Below, piece by piece: positions 27,075 to 39,439 of a DNA stretch of 60,886 nt (position 1 is the stretch's first letter; each line of letters opens with the position of its first letter). The notes beneath the pieces are model-generated. The model did no database searches. It was not told the DNA's origin and saw only the letters and a program-made list of their open reading frames with translations. Made by a program: the position numbers and the translations under genes. This stretch comes from Bacteroidetes bacterium OLB9 (GTDB taxonomy: Bacteria; Bacteroidota; Bacteroidia; Chitinophagales; Saprospiraceae): NCBI GenBank assembly GCA_001567255.1, contig LNBW01000005.1, forward strand, positions 1 to 60,886. Reading direction: 5' to 3'.

Positions 27075-29997
27075 TTAATAACCGAATATTTCTTCCAGTG
27101 AGAGCATTTTGACTTCTCCCAGTTTCTTCATATCCTCAATTGAAATTTTTTTATCAGAGGCAACTATGGCATATGTGTAGGCTTTATTTGCCAAATTTCT
27201 CATATGGAATTGTTTTAAATCATCCAATGTAATACTATCTACAGAGGTATAGATCCGCTTCCTTACATCGTAATTAAGACCAAGTTCTTTGGCCGCAAGG
27301 TAATTTCTGAAGATTGCTGTCTGAGTAATTCGCTCTGTCTGGATATCTTTCTTAACCTGATTTTTTGCCAATTCAAAATTGGCCGGCAGTTCAGGCATAT
27401 GGTTAAGAAGCTCATTCATTGCTAATGTAGCCTCATTAAATTTGTCTGCTTGACAACCTACATAAGACATCATATAAAACGATTCATCCTTTTTTGCAGG
27501 TCGTATGTAGTAGCCAAAAGTACTGTACGCGAGTGCTTTACTTTCGCGGATAGTCTGGAATACAATAGCCCCCATACCACCACCAAAATAATTGTTGAAT
27601 ACCTCCACCGTTGCTAGCTTACCTGCATCAAATTCTTCTGTATTTCTGAGCCATCTGGTCTCGGCTTGTACCATGTCATAATTTGCGAACAAAACTCTAT
27701 TTTTATCTTGAGGGATTTGTTTAAACTCTTTCTTAAGTGGTGGTTCTTTAAAAGAAGCCGGTACTTTGTGGAGTCTATATATTTTTGCAACAGCTTCCTC
27801 TATGGTAGCCGGACCGTAATACATAATGGTTTGTTCATAATCATTAAGGTGTTCAATCCTTTCTATTAGTTCCTGAGCTGTGATTGCATCTAGATCTGCT
27901 GAGCTCAAGGTATTGTTGAAATTATTTTTTGCGCCATACATGGCATAATAGGTCAATCCCTGCATGATGGCACCCTTATTGAGTTTTGCATCTTTTCGTG
28001 ATTTGATTATCCTAGCTTTCAACGCTTTCAATGCTTCTTCATCACCCTTGACATTCATGACAAGATCCTCATAAAGTTGGACAGCTTGTTCGAAATTCTC
28101 CTGTAATCCGGCGATGGTCACGGTAGTATATTCATCGCTGCTGAAAACATTAAAAAGTCGATGCAATTTTATAAAACTCCTTAGAGATTTGCTCAGCTGA
28201 CTTCTGATCTGTCCCTAGGAACTGGATATACTGAACAGCTAAAGGCAATTTGAGATCATTGTGAGAACCGATTTTATACCTATAGCTTAGGTTATAGAGT
28301 GTGTTGTCTTTATTAGGAACATACAGTACCATAGCGTTTCCGATATTAGCCTTTTGAATATCCTTGTCATAATCCAGAAATACAGGATCAGACGGAATGC
28401 TAGGCATTTCTTCAATCATTTTTACAAATGGAGATTGTTTGTCAGCATTGGTTTCTACAGGTGTTATAGCAGGTTTTTCAATCTTTTTAGTGTCAGGATT
28501 TTCTCCCTGGCGCTTTAATATTGCTACATAATTATTGCCGAGGTATTTATTGGCAAATGCCACTACTTCAGCCTTGGTGATTTTTGATAGATTATTGACA
28601 TAGGCTACTTGATCTCTCCAGTCCAGTTCTGAGGTAAATGCATCCATCAACAGTGATGCTCTGTCATAATAAGATTCGGTATCTTCGATTTTATCACGCT
28701 TAATATTATTAACAATAGAAGGAATGAGATCATCGTCAAAATTGCCTTTTTTAAGGTTGTCTATTTGCTCGAGTATCAACTTTTGTACTTCTTCAAGCGA
28801 CTGACCACTAGTCGGTGATCCACTCAAGTACAGAAGTCCATAATCGATTAACGTATAGGTGAATGCTGAAGCTCGAAGCAATTTTTGTTTTTTGACCAGG
28901 TTGAGGTCAATTAGGCCTGCTTTTCCATTAGTCAGGATAGAACCGACCAGGTCTGCTAGTAAGACATCTTTGTCTTTATTGCCGGGTAGTCTGAAACCCA
29001 TGGTTACACTTTCTGCATCAGGCCCAATGATTTCCTTGATGATGGGTTGAGTAATCGGAGCTTCCGGCTCAAATGTATATTTTGGTACAGGTGAGTATTG
29101 CATATATTTGAAAGCATCATCAATCTTTCTTATTACAACATCGGGGTCAAAATCGCCTGATAGGATGATACCCATATTGTTAGGAACATAATACTTGTGA
29201 AAGTATTTTCTGATTTCAATGAGTGATGGATTTTTGAGATGTTCAATGGTGCCGATAGTTGTCTGTAGTCCATAATTGTGTTTTTTGAATAACTCTCCAA
29301 AAAGTGTCTCAAAAACTCTACTACCATCACTATCCAGGCTACGATTTTTCTCTTCATAGACGGCTTCAAGCTCGGTGTGAAAAATCCTCAAAATCGGATT
29401 TCTAAATCTTTCTGCCTGCACAGCTAAATATTTATCAAGAGCGCTACTCGGCACATCATCTGTGTAAACTGTTTGTTCAAAACTAGTGAAGGCGTTTGTA
29501 CCTTGTGCACCCATAGCTGACATCATCTTGTCATATTCATTAGCAATAGCATATTTACTGGCTACTCCAGATACTGAATCGATTTGATGATAGATGGCTT
29601 TCCGCTTAGCTTCATCCTTAGTTTTATTGTATTGTTCGTAAAGATCATCGATTTTATCAAGTTCTGGCTTTTCTTTTGCCCAGTCAAGTGAACCGTATCG
29701 GTCTGTACCTTTAAACATCATGTGCTCCAGATAGTGTGCAAGACCTGTATGGGTAGCTGGGTCTGTTTTACTTCCTGCCTTTATAGCGACATAGCACTGA
29801 ATCCTAGGTTCTTTGGGTGTAGGGCTGAGGATGACAGTGAGTCCGTTTTTTAAAGTATAAAAACGTGCGTGTGTAGGATCATTTGTGACATACTTATAAG
29901 CGTAGCCACCGCTGGTGGATTCTTTCCATTCGTAGTCTTGTGCAAAAGATACAGTAGAAATAGCAATGAAAAGAATCAGAAATAATTTTTTGGTCAT
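27075..29997 (-). CDS. M16 family zinc protease (one indel)
   Basis: Reconstructed as 973 aa: a signal peptide (about 1-19, ending SFAQ), then two M16 modules. The first has the inverted zinc motif HYLEH at residues 88-92 with a downstream Glu region (YEEKNR). The second half (from about 600) is the non-catalytic M16 module. It therefore resembles full-length pitrilysin/insulysin-type peptidases that degrade small peptides in the periplasm. A 5-base run at 28152-28156 has one base too many and splits the gene; dropping it joins KIASTF to NVFSSDEY and gives 974 codons. A terminator follows. Confidence 0.88.
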
Positions 29998-30672
29998 AAT
30001 GAATGATTTAGGTTAAAATAATCATAAAAGTATCAAATAGTATAGACTCTAGTTTACATTTTGCTTGTTAAAACTTTCTTAAAGTAACAAATATTGTTGA
30101 TGTTGGTAATTTTGAAATAAAAATTGTTCTATGATATTACTAAAATGAGATTGTCAATGCCAATGATTTTGTTTAAAAGAAGAAATAGATGGGCAAAAAG
30201 GTAAGCCGAAAGATTTACCCTGAATGGTCTTTAGATTAGTAATGGTTTTGACAACCCGTATCTACTTACCATTTATTGATTTTAGTTAAGCTGCAGAATC
30301 GTCTTGTCGCACTCTAATGTCAAATTTAGTTCTTTGTATTAATAATGACTTACACGGCTCAAAGATCAACTTAGCTAAAATTATGCAATAAAGGCCTAAG
30401 GTTGAAAATGGCAGCTATCAAGAAAGTGCCTTTACACATCAAGAAAATCATAGCACTGGTGAAGATGGCGTAATAATTAATAGAAATCCTTATATCTTTG
30501 ATGAAATTCTTTCCAATTGCAGGTGATAAATCAGGCAATTTGAATTAATTACCGGTGTCTTGAACGTATGACTGATGGTTGCCCTCTAGTCTATGAATTT
30601 AAATGGTATGGTGGTTTTAAAAAAGGAAGTCATTTTGCTGAAGGAAATAATTTTCAGAAGGGTGGCTTTTTT
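29998..30672. other. 675-nt intergenic region
   Basis: No intact gene on either strand. Short protein-like stretches occur on the plus strand (for example ERMTDGCPLVYEFKWYGGFK near 30565-30625), but they are interrupted by stops and belong to no family I know; they may be decayed coding DNA. No hairpin or RNA gene stood out. Confidence 0.4.
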
Positions 30673-31824
30673 TTAATTTGATTTTACCAATTCTTTAATC
30701 TTTGCCACTACATATTGTACTTCTTCTTCTGTATTCCATGAAGAAAAAGAGAAGCGGATGGTTTTGTGGTCATGCGATTGGCCGATCGCTGCCAATACAT
30801 GAGAACCTGTTTCAGCACCAGAACTGCAGGCACTTCCTGACGAAACTGCAATACCTGCAAGGTCTAGATTCATCATCAACATATCGCCATTAGGATGGGG
30901 AGGGAAAGACACACTCAAAACATGCGGCATGAAAAGGTTGTCTTGATTGCCATTAAAATGGACGTGAGGTATAGCCTTCATCAACTGCTCTTTAAAAGAT
31001 TGCCTTAAAGCAGTGATTTTGACAGTATTGATATCCATGTTTTGAATTGCGATTTCTAAGGCTCTGGCCATCGCTACAATACCTGCAATATTTTCAGTCC
31101 CGGATCTCAATCCTCGCTCTTGTGCACCTCCGAGTATCATTGGGCCGATTCTATGTGCAGCATGGATATAGGCAAAACCAACACCTTTAGGGCCATGAAA
31201 TTTGTGAGCACTACCAACTAGAAAATGCACACCCATGTCCTTTACATTGATTGGGTATTTGCCCATAGTCTGTACAGTGTCACTATGGAAAAGTACTCCA
31301 TATTCAGCACACAAACTACCGATGTATTGGAGATCAGACATAGTGCCGATTTCGTTGTTACCATGCATCAAACTGACTAAAGTCTTTTTAGAATTATCCT
31401 GAAGCAGTTCTTTAAGTTGTTGAACATCAGGTGCTCCGTAGCTATCTACATTGAGATAGATGACTTCACACGCTTTGTATCGGGAAAGATAATCCAGGGT
31501 ATGGGTCACAGCATGGTGCTCAGTAGGCGAGGATATGATGCGCTCAATGCCGAGGTCACGTACGGCATTTTTCAGAATCATGTTGATAGACTCAGTAGCA
31601 CAAGAAGTAAAAAATATATCACTCGGAGCGGCATTGATCGCTTTCGCTATGGTTCTTCTAGATTGCTCTAATACGCATTTTGCTTTGCGACCGAAGGCAT
31701 GGATAGAAGAAGGATTGCCATAAATATCTGCCAGTACCTCAGTCATCCTTTTTATGACTTCAGGATGAATAGGAGTGGTCGCAGCATTGTCAAAAAATAC
31801 ATTCATTTTATCAATAGTTGCCAA
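30673..31824 (-). CDS. cysteine desulfurase (NifS/IscS-like)
   Basis: A 383-aa PLP enzyme converting cysteine to alanine plus enzyme-bound persulfide for Fe-S clusters or tRNA thiolation. The PLP lysine is K208 in SAHKFHGPKG, and the persulfide Cys is C333 in SSGSACSSGA. The N-terminus reads FDNAATTPIHPEV; MNVFFDN at residue 7 is an alternative start. The gene overlaps the end of the upstream VWA-type gene by 14 nt. No iscU or sufE is adjacent, so I give no symbol. Confidence 0.93.
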   Translation of the reverse strand: MATIDKMNVFFDNAATTPIHPEVIKRMTEVLADIYGNPSSIHAFGRKAKCVLEQSRRTIAKAINAAPSDIFFTSCATESINMILKNAVRDLGIERIISSPTEHHAVTHTLDYLSRYKACEVIYLNVDSYGAPDVQQLKELLQDNSKKTLVSLMHGNNEIGTMSDLQYIGSLCAEYGVLFHSDTVQTMGKYPINVKDMGVHFLVGSAHKFHGPKGVGFAYIHAAHRIGPMILGGAQERGLRSGTENIAGIVAMARALEIAIQNMDINTVKITALRQSFKEQLMKAIPHVHFNGNQDNLFMPHVLSVSFPPHPNGDMLMMNLDLAGIAVSSGSACSSGAETGSHVLAAIGQSHDHKTIRFSFSSWNTEEEVQYVVAKIKELVKSN

Positions 31825-33913
31825 AGTATCTTCTCAAAAACCATTCAATTGTGAGCAAGCCCAATATCAGGAAAAACAATGACTTTAGATGTATAATGCC
31901 TTTAGTTGATCGCGATTCGTACAGCATAGGTTTAATTTGCTTGTTTCCCAGTACAAGGTCTTTTAATTTAGACATATCCTTTGGAAATACCATCTCTCCG
32001 TGGTATTTTTCACTAATATTTCTCAGTAGGCCATGTCTTGCTGTAAGGTCGTATTGTTCCAACTGTAGAGGCTCAACCGTAAACCTACCTGAAACGGATT
32101 GGTTTTTGCCATTGTAATGGGTTGAAGCTGTATATTCATAATTACCTTCTGTAAATAAATCTGCATTCAGTGTATAGTAGTTTTGCGTCTTAGAAAAGGT
32201 ATATTGAAATTCTTTGCCATTTTCATCTTTTACAACGAGATTGACATCCGGTTCGTTGATCATTTCATAGCTATCATTGTAAAGTTGTGCGTCAAATATC
32301 ACCTGCTCGTTGTCCTTGTAGAGACTTTTAGAAGTGCTAGCTCTGAATTTTCGCTTATCGGTTTTGATAGAAGTGAGCAGAATAGTCTTATTGACCAGCT
32401 CATGAACTAGATCGTAATTATTGTGCTGTAGATAGTCAAAAAGTCTCCATCGCCATATTCCTTCTCCGGTGATTACTGCCGTTTTTACACCATCTTTTTC
32501 GTCAAAGGCTATCAGCGGATAGTTAGTCTTGATTTTCTTGATACTTTGATTCAAAAATACACTACTACCGGCGCCAGCTTTATATTCGCCGAAAGGCGCC
32601 TGTAGTGGAGGGAATATCTTCAATTTATTCTTTAGCTCATCAGAGGTAGTAAACTGATGGAATGAAGTGGAAAACTCTGCCTGGATATCTTCTGTATTCT
32701 TACTATTTCCAATGATTTTAATCACTTCTTGAGCATTGTTCAATCTAGTTACTGATGTCTGCATTCCTACGACAAATATCCTCGGAATATTATTTTTATT
32801 CAGCTGATTGAGGACAGAAGTAATATCATTGGTCTCAGAGGGTAGATTGTGCAAGATGACCAGATTATATCCTGCTAAATTATGCTTGAATTCCGGTAAA
32901 AAACCGATTTCAACCTCGTAATTTTTATTGATAGTGATCAGATTTTTTAATGCTCCTAGGTCTGGATGCGGTGCATTGGCCAGAAGCAGAATTTTTTTGT
33001 CTAGCATCTAAGACTTCGATAAAAACTCCTTGACATTATTAGACGTATTGAATTCACCATTGACTGTTGAAAGACTAAGTCTATATTGCACTATACCGGT
33101 CTGGGTAGCATCAATCAGGAATGTCTTTGTGGTGAAAAAATCTTTAGCATTGATTTGAATAGTTTCTTCAGCTATTCTTTTCGTACCATTTTTCGAAACT
33201 ATATCCAGTGTGATCTTGGAGGTCTCACCTTCGCAATTATATCCAGAAACATCAACTTGTACCGGAAATTTATCATTCAGATAAGCAAGTTTATTGTGCA
33301 GCACATTTTGAAAGTATAGGTCCTTGCGCTGTGTGGTGTCGCCTAGAGCGATTGTGTAAACAGGTGCATTAACTTCGTAAGGTACATATAAAGGGTTGCT
33401 TCCTTCATTATAAATTCCGTCTGTACCCAGGATCAAGGCTCCTAGATTTTGATCACCATAATTGTCACTAATGAATTTAAAAAGTTGGCTTATATTAGTG
33501 CTTTTATCCTTAAGGCTATCTCTACCATCTTCATACACTTCACTACCAAAAGTGACTTTTTTTACCTGAAATTTTTCGGACAAATCCTTTGTCAGCTGTG
33601 TGAGTTGACTTTGATAGGTTTGGATCTCGTCGGTGTTCGTACTAGCTGCTATGGATTGAGAATTGTCAGAAGCGATGACAATAATCGGCTGCTGTATATC
33701 TTCCTTGATGGTCTTGACAAATGGTGACAGGAGTAGCAACGCTATTAAAAATGCAGCCAATCCTCGCAATAATCCAAGCCCTCTCTTAAGCCAGATACTG
33801 TAGTCACTAAAACGCTTATCTCTATAATACATCAGTAATGCATATCCCGCTCCGACTATCAAGCAAAATAATAAATACCACAAAGGATAAGAAAAACTAA
33901 TTGTACTAATCAC
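31811..33913 (-). CDS. VWA-like membrane protein (two compensating indels)
   Basis: About 700 aa when read through. There are two N-terminal helices (about 10-28 and 42-60), then a VWA-like segment with IVIASDNSQSIA (about 77-88, DxS-type metal site), an Ig-like region, a domain that begins DARQKILLLANAPHPDLGAL, and a C-terminal membrane helix (SLFFLILGLLTIEWFLRR). As read, a stop at 33008-33010 splits it. A missing T in the 5-T run near 33020-33024 and an extra base in the 7-T run near 32992-32998 compensate and restore KEFFIEVLDARQKIL. Its role is unknown; related proteins occur with Bat/MoxR systems, though none is adjacent. Confidence 0.75.
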
Positions 33914-34033
33914 TTGTTATCTAAAATTAAGGTGCAAATATTTAAAAAATCAGGCACATATTCTGTATTCATGAATGGATTAAGATATTTTTAAAGTTTT
34001 ATTTGCAATCATACGAATACGATAAACGTTTAA

Positions 34034-35326
34034 ATGGTAAAAAAGATTTTGATGAGAAAAATATTGGTATCGATTATGATACTTTTTTCGGTTATGCAGC
34101 TAAATGCGACCTACATTTTAATTCCGATGGAACATAACACCCAAAAAGACCACCTGAAGGCGTATGGAATAACTTACTGGGTGATAAGCCAGAATGTAGA
34201 AGCCTACTGGCTTTTGAATTATCGAGGAGGCAGTTTTGCTTTCCCTTATGCTAAAAGTATAGAAAGCGAACTCAAAGTAAGAGGTGTGTCATATGAGGTT
34301 ATTTCTGATGCGGAGTGGATATCCATTCGCAATGAAATTGCTAATCCTGAAGTTAATCAAGAAGTTGTCAAGCTGGATAAAGCGCCGAAAATAGCAGTAT
34401 ATACTCCTGATTTTAATCCGCAAGGAGGTCGCATACAACCTTGGGATGATGCTGTAACACTAGTGCTTACCTATGCTGAGATACCTTTTGACAAAGTTTA
34501 TGACCGCGAAGTGCTGGAAGGGAAGTTGGCGCAGTACGACTGGCTACATCTACACCATGAGGATTTTACTGGTCAATATGGTAAGTTCTACGCTAGTCAA
34601 GGTGGTACAGCATGGTATAAGTTGAATCAGAAGAAAACAGAAGAATTAGCAGCGAGTTTGGGGTTTTCAAAAGTATCTCAACTTAAATTGGCAGTGGCTA
34701 AGGAAATCAAACAATACGTCGAAGGTGGCGGCTTTATGTTTGCAATGTGTTCAGCCACAGATACCTATGATATAGCTTTGTCAGCTGAAGGAGTGGATAT
34801 CTGTGCTGATGTGTATGATGGTGATGGCTTTGACCCAAATGCGCAGGGTAAAATAGATTATGACAAAACCTTTGCATTTAAAGACTTTCAACTTTTGCTT
34901 AATCCACTTTTGTATGAGCATTCAGATATAGATAATAAGAATCGTAACATCACGCCTGAAGTAGATTATTTTACTCTTTTTGAATTTTCGGCTAAGTGGG
35001 ATCCTGTTCCTACCATGCTTGTTCAAAATCATACCACGACGGTCAAAGGCTTTATGGGACAAACCACTGCATTTAGAAAAGACCTTGTTAAGTCCAACGT
35101 ACTCGTTCTAGGCGAAACAAAAGCCGCTAATGAAGTCAGGTATATTCACGGAACTCGAGGGCAAGGCACTTGGACATTCTATGGTGGGCATGATCCTGAA
35201 GACTATCAGCACTTTGTAGGTGATCCGGAGACCGACTTGAGCCTGCATCCCAACAGTCCTGGATATCGACTGATTTTAAACAATATCCTCTTTCCTGCTG
35301 CTGAAAAGAAAAAGAGAAAGACGTAG
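34034..35326 (+). CDS. exported protein of the family often annotated asparagine synthetase B
   Basis: About 430 aa with an N-terminal signal peptide (MRKILVSIMILFSVMQLNA from the second Met at 34052, which I prefer). Bacteroidota homologues carry the database name asparagine synthetase B, yet I see neither the N-terminal Cys of an amidotransferase nor the SGGxD PP-loop of AsnB. The body has a Rossmann-like glutamine-amidotransferase-like look (KIAVYTPDF, VEGGGFMFAMCSATDTYDIA, HGTRGQGTWTFYGGHDPEDY). The enzyme name is thus probably wrong for this exported protein; the true function is unknown. Monocistronic. Confidence 0.7.
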   Translation: MVKKILMRKILVSIMILFSVMQLNATYILIPMEHNTQKDHLKAYGITYWVISQNVEAYWLLNYRGGSFAFPYAKSIESELKVRGVSYEVISDAEWISIRNEIANPEVNQEVVKLDKAPKIAVYTPDFNPQGGRIQPWDDAVTLVLTYAEIPFDKVYDREVLEGKLAQYDWLHLHHEDFTGQYGKFYASQGGTAWYKLNQKKTEELAASLGFSKVSQLKLAVAKEIKQYVEGGGFMFAMCSATDTYDIALSAEGVDICADVYDGDGFDPNAQGKIDYDKTFAFKDFQLLLNPLLYEHSDIDNKNRNITPEVDYFTLFEFSAKWDPVPTMLVQNHTTTVKGFMGQTTAFRKDLVKSNVLVLGETKAANEVRYIHGTRGQGTWTFYGGHDPEDYQHFVGDPETDLSLHPNSPGYRLILNNILFPAAEKKKRKT

Positions 35327-35458
35327 CATATATCAGGCATCATCTATCTTTCTCTGTGAAGATTAGTTGGGGTGGAGCATATATAGCTTTGAGATGTTTA
35401 GATAAAACAAAATTTTTAACCTTCCGTTAATAGGTTGTAATTTTTAGATCAATACTGA

Positions 35459-37805
35459 ATGCGCTGGATAGGGAGACTTTCGATACTAGTATTTTTTGTA
35501 ATATTTAGCTTGGCGGTCAATGGTCAAAACAACTATACACTGAGTGGCTACATCAAAGATAAGGCAACAGGAGAAACCTTGATTGGCGCTATTGTCACCA
35601 CAATGGACGGGGAAAAATATGCTGCTACAACCAATACCTATGGATTTTACTCTCTGACACTTCCTGAAGGTACGTATCATTTTGGTTTCAGCTACCTCGG
35701 TTACGATCATCAATATTTTGAGATTAAGCTAGTTAAAAATACGCAATTCAACGTCGAGATGACTGAGGGCATGATGATGCAAGAAGTGGTAATATCCAGC
35801 AATAAGGAGGATGGACGTAATAATGTGGAAGGGACTCAAATGGGCACCGTGACATTGCCTGTTGAAAATATTAAGAAATTACCGGCTATTTTCGGAGAAG
35901 TAGATGTGCTGAAGTCTATACAGTTGCTCCCGGGTGTATTGTCATCTGGTGAAGGCAGTTCAGGCTTTTATGTTCGTGGAGGAGGTCCGGATCAGAACCT
36001 AGTTTTACTTGACGAAGCGCTAGTGTATAACTCTGGTCACATGCTGGGCTTTTTCTCGGTATTTAATGCTGATGCACTCAAGAATACAACGCTGATAAAA
36101 GGTGGAATGCCGGCTAATTTTGGCGGGAGGTTGTCATCTGTACTCGATATTCAGATGAAAGAAGGTAATGATCAGAAATACACTGTTGAAGGTGGAATCG
36201 GGCTGATCTCTTCCAGATTAACAGTTCAGGGCCCTATCGTCAGAGATAAAAGTTCATTCATACTTTCAGGCAGACGCACTTATGTGCTAGATCTGATACA
36301 ACCAGCACTAAAAGGAAGTAATTTTGAAGGCACGAATTACTACTTTTACGATTTGAACGCCAAGTGGAATTATACCTTTTCCGACAAAAATAGACTGTAT
36401 TTTAGTGGCTATTTTGGCAATGATATTTTGAAATTTAGACAACCGAATAGAGATCTAGGGTTTGACTTGCCTTATGGTAATAAGACAGCTACTTTACGCT
36501 GGAATCATCTTTTCAATCACAAGATGTTCATGAATGTATCTGCAGTGTATAATGATTACAAGTTTACCTTTGAGGGCTATCAAGAAAAACTAAGGTTTAA
36601 GCTGTTTTCGGGTGTAAAAGACTGGAACTTCAAAGCTGATTTTGAAAATTATTTCAGTACGAATCACACATTCCGATACGGCGTTAATTACACCTATCAC
36701 ACTCTAACTCCCAATACAGCGAGTGCTAATAATGGAGAAGTGGAGTTCAATACGGCATTCAAGCCTAAGTATGCCAATGAAGCAGCAGTATATATACTGG
36801 ATGATATGAAGTTTGGTAGCCGATGGGCACTTAATACAGGTCTGAGGCTGAGCATGTTTCAGCAGGTTGGTCCCTATACTTCAAAGCTCGATTCAACAGT
36901 ATATGGAACGCTGAGCCCTGTCAAAACCTATACAGGCATTGAGCCTAGGATGTCACTGAACTATATTGTGAATAGGAATCTAAGCCTTAAGGCTGGAATT
37001 ACAGTCACTAATCAATATCTACATCTAGTATCTAATTCATCAAGTACGCTTCCAGCCGATATTTGGGTGCCAAGTTCTGAAAAGATACGGCCCCAACGTG
37101 GCATACAATATGCACTGGGCATCTTTCGTAATTTCGGGCAGGATGAATATGAGGCATCCGTCGAGGTGTATTACAAAGACTTGAAAAATCAACTTGATTA
37201 TGCAGATAATTATGTGGACAATCTTTCGCAAGAAGTGGAAGATGCCTTTGTATCAGGTGTGGGTCGGGCTTATGGTGTGGAGTTTTTTCTGAAAAAGTCC
37301 CGTGGCAAGCTCAATGGTTGGGTAGGTTATACCCTTTCAAAATCTGAGCGCTCTTTTGCTGCTATTGAAAAGGGCAGATGGTATCCGGCAGTATATGATC
37401 GTCCGCATGATATTTCAGTAGTAGTAAACTACAAAATCACACCTAAATGGGATCTCGGTGCCGTATTTATCTACGGATCCGGTAAGCTGTTCACTCCTGT
37501 GCGAGGCTTTTTCTTTATTGACCAAAATATCAATCTATTTTACGGCCCACGTAATAGCGCAAGATTGGATGATTATCACAGATTAGATTTGTCAGCAACC
37601 TATACACCAAATCCTGAATCTAAAAGAAAAATTTTCCGGCAGCTGGACTTTCTCTGTGTACAATGTATATAATCGGAAGAATCCCTTCTTTGTCAATTTT
37701 GAAACGAAAACAGATTTTCAGTCAGGTGTCACAACTATAGAAGGGTCAAAGATTACTATTTTCCCGTTGATCCCAAGTATCACTTACAATTTTAAATGGC
37801 AATAA
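35459..37805 (+). CDS. TonB-dependent outer-membrane receptor (one indel)
   Basis: Reconstructed as 781 aa: a signal peptide, a carboxypeptidase-regulatory-like (CarboxypepD_reg) domain (about 27-105; TLSGYIKDKATGETLIGA), a plug domain with SGFYVRGGGPDQNLVLLDEA (about 165-184), and a beta-barrel. A 5-A run at 37627-37631 has one extra base; correcting it gives KRKFSGSWTFSVYNVYNRKNP and a barrel end finishing at 37805 (ITYNFKWQ). The DUF4249 lipoprotein gene starts 10 nt downstream, a recurring pair, so the two probably form one uptake or surface complex. Substrate unknown. Confidence 0.88.
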
Positions 37806-37815
37806 TACACCAGTT

Positions 37816-38760
37816 ATGAGAAGAATTGTGATGAATTTCCTGATGTTGACGATGATCCTATTCTGTCAGTCATGTGAAGAGCCATATATTCCCAGTACAC
37901 TAGAATCTCAACAAGAGTACGTAGTAGAAGGTTATATCGAAGCTGGCGACAGTCAGTTACCGCCTTATGTTATTCTCACCAGAAGTATTCCTTATATTTC
38001 TACAATAGATCCGGAGCAGTTTGCAAACTTTTTTGTACATGGTGCTAAAGTCAAGGTTGATGACGGCTCTAAGGTTGTACAATTAACAGAATTATGTCTC
38101 AATGATCTACCGGATGCCCTGAAAGATCAGGTTTATGAAGTACTGGGCTTCAATCCGGATTCGACGACGGCAAATATTTGTGTGTATGCTGACATTTTGG
38201 GGCAAATCATTAGAGAGGAAGGCAGAACATACCATCTTAATATTCATGCAGGGGATGACTTGATAACATCGGTGACTACGATTCCTCATGGAGTAGGATT
38301 TAATGGCTTTGAGTGGGTAGATCCGCCTGGTGTTCCACGTGATACATTAGCTCAGCTCAATGCCTATATTACTGACCCGGCTGGTGTAGCTAACTATTAT
38401 CGACTTTTTACCGCTACTGGAAAGAATAGGAGCTTTGTAGCATCGCCTTTTGGCTCGGTCACAGACGATGTGCTAGCGGAAGGTGAGACATTTCTGATCC
38501 CTATACAACGCAATCAAAGAAGAGGTACTGAGTTTAATCCGGAGACTTTCGGACTTTTTGAACGCGGAGATAGTGCATTTGTCAAATTGTGTACTATCGA
38601 TAAGGCGCATTTTGATTTCTGGAATACCCGTGATTTTGCAGCACGGAATAGTGGACCGTTTTCATCATATACACGTATCACCTCTAATATTAATGGTGGA
38701 TTAGGTATTTGGGGCGGATATGCTGTGAGAATTCATAGGTTGTACTGCCCTCCCAAATAG
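37816..38760 (+). CDS. DUF4249 surface lipoprotein
   Basis: A 314-aa DUF4249 protein. The N-terminal signal ends in a lipobox-like FCQSC with Cys20 as the likely lipidation site, followed by two glutamates, as is common in surface-exposed Bacteroidota lipoproteins. A beta-rich body (EYVVEGYIEAGDSQLPPYVI near 35-54) ends with GGLGIWGGYAVRIHRL. It is encoded 10 nt after the TonB receptor and is probably its partner. Ligand unknown. Confidence 0.85.
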   Translation: MRRIVMNFLMLTMILFCQSCEEPYIPSTLESQQEYVVEGYIEAGDSQLPPYVILTRSIPYISTIDPEQFANFFVHGAKVKVDDGSKVVQLTELCLNDLPDALKDQVYEVLGFNPDSTTANICVYADILGQIIREEGRTYHLNIHAGDDLITSVTTIPHGVGFNGFEWVDPPGVPRDTLAQLNAYITDPAGVANYYRLFTATGKNRSFVASPFGSVTDDVLAEGETFLIPIQRNQRRGTEFNPETFGLFERGDSAFVKLCTIDKAHFDFWNTRDFAARNSGPFSSYTRITSNINGGLGIWGGYAVRIHRLYCPPK

Positions 38761-38864
38761 TGTCTATTTTGACGGGTGTTGAAAATATTTGTGAATTTTG
38801 CAAATATTTAATGGCTTGATTCTAACACGTGATAAGTGTAAAATCTATATCTTTGTCCTCCGAT

Positions 38865-39416
38865 ATGGAACAAGGTAAAATCATCATATCTTCCGACCAA
38901 TTTCAACTCACTATCCGGAGGCTTTGCCACCAGATTCTAGAAAATCATATTCATATTGAAGACCTATGCGTTATTGGTATTCAAGAACGAGGTGTACTGC
39001 TAGCTGAGCGAATACGCTCTGAACTCGTAGAGATGTTGGGTGATCAGCCATTTAAGTACGGCAAGCTAGATATAGCTTTTTACAGAGATGACTTTAGAAG
39101 GCGTGACACAGCCATCAAGGTAGCTGCTACAGATATTGATTTCCTAGTCGAGAATAAAAATGTATTGCTAGTAGATGATGTATTGTACACCGGTAGATCA
39201 GTGCATGCTGCGATGGCGGCCCTGCAAGATTTTGGTCGTCCGCGTAAGATAGAAATGCTTTGTCTGGTGGACCGACGGTTCAACAGACACTTTCCGATTC
39301 ATGCAAATTATACAGGCATGGCGGTAGATGCTCTGGACGAAGCCTATGTCAGGGTGCAGTGGAAGATATCTCATGGCGAAGACAGAGTTTTACTTTTTTC
39401 AGGCAAAGATCAATAG
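38865..39416 (+). CDS. pyrR: PyrR-type phosphoribosyltransferase
   Basis: About 183 aa from MEQGKIIISSDQFQ. An in-frame ATG-less extension to 38829 is less likely. The PRPP-binding loop NVLLVDDVLYTGRSVHAAM is near residues 97-115, with IGIQERGVLLAERI and KLDIAFYRDDF typical of PyrR. PyrR has uracil phosphoribosyltransferase activity and, in Firmicutes, regulates pyr mRNA attenuation; I see no attenuator here. It precedes pyrB by 23 nt, supporting a pyrimidine role. Confidence 0.9.
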   Translation: MEQGKIIISSDQFQLTIRRLCHQILENHIHIEDLCVIGIQERGVLLAERIRSELVEMLGDQPFKYGKLDIAFYRDDFRRRDTAIKVAATDIDFLVENKNVLLVDDVLYTGRSVHAAMAALQDFGRPRKIEMLCLVDRRFNRHFPIHANYTGMAVDALDEAYVRVQWKISHGEDRVLLFSGKDQ

Positions 39417-39439
39417 GAATATAGGAATACAAACAAGCG

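Noticed and set aside
27075..29997. Two separate M16 peptidase genes
   Set aside because: The break is a single extra base in a 5-base run, and sequence continuity across it is complete; a single 973-residue protein fits better.
31811..33913. Two separate adjacent genes
   Set aside because: Two compensating one-base changes give a continuous, family-like junction and the same frame on both sides.
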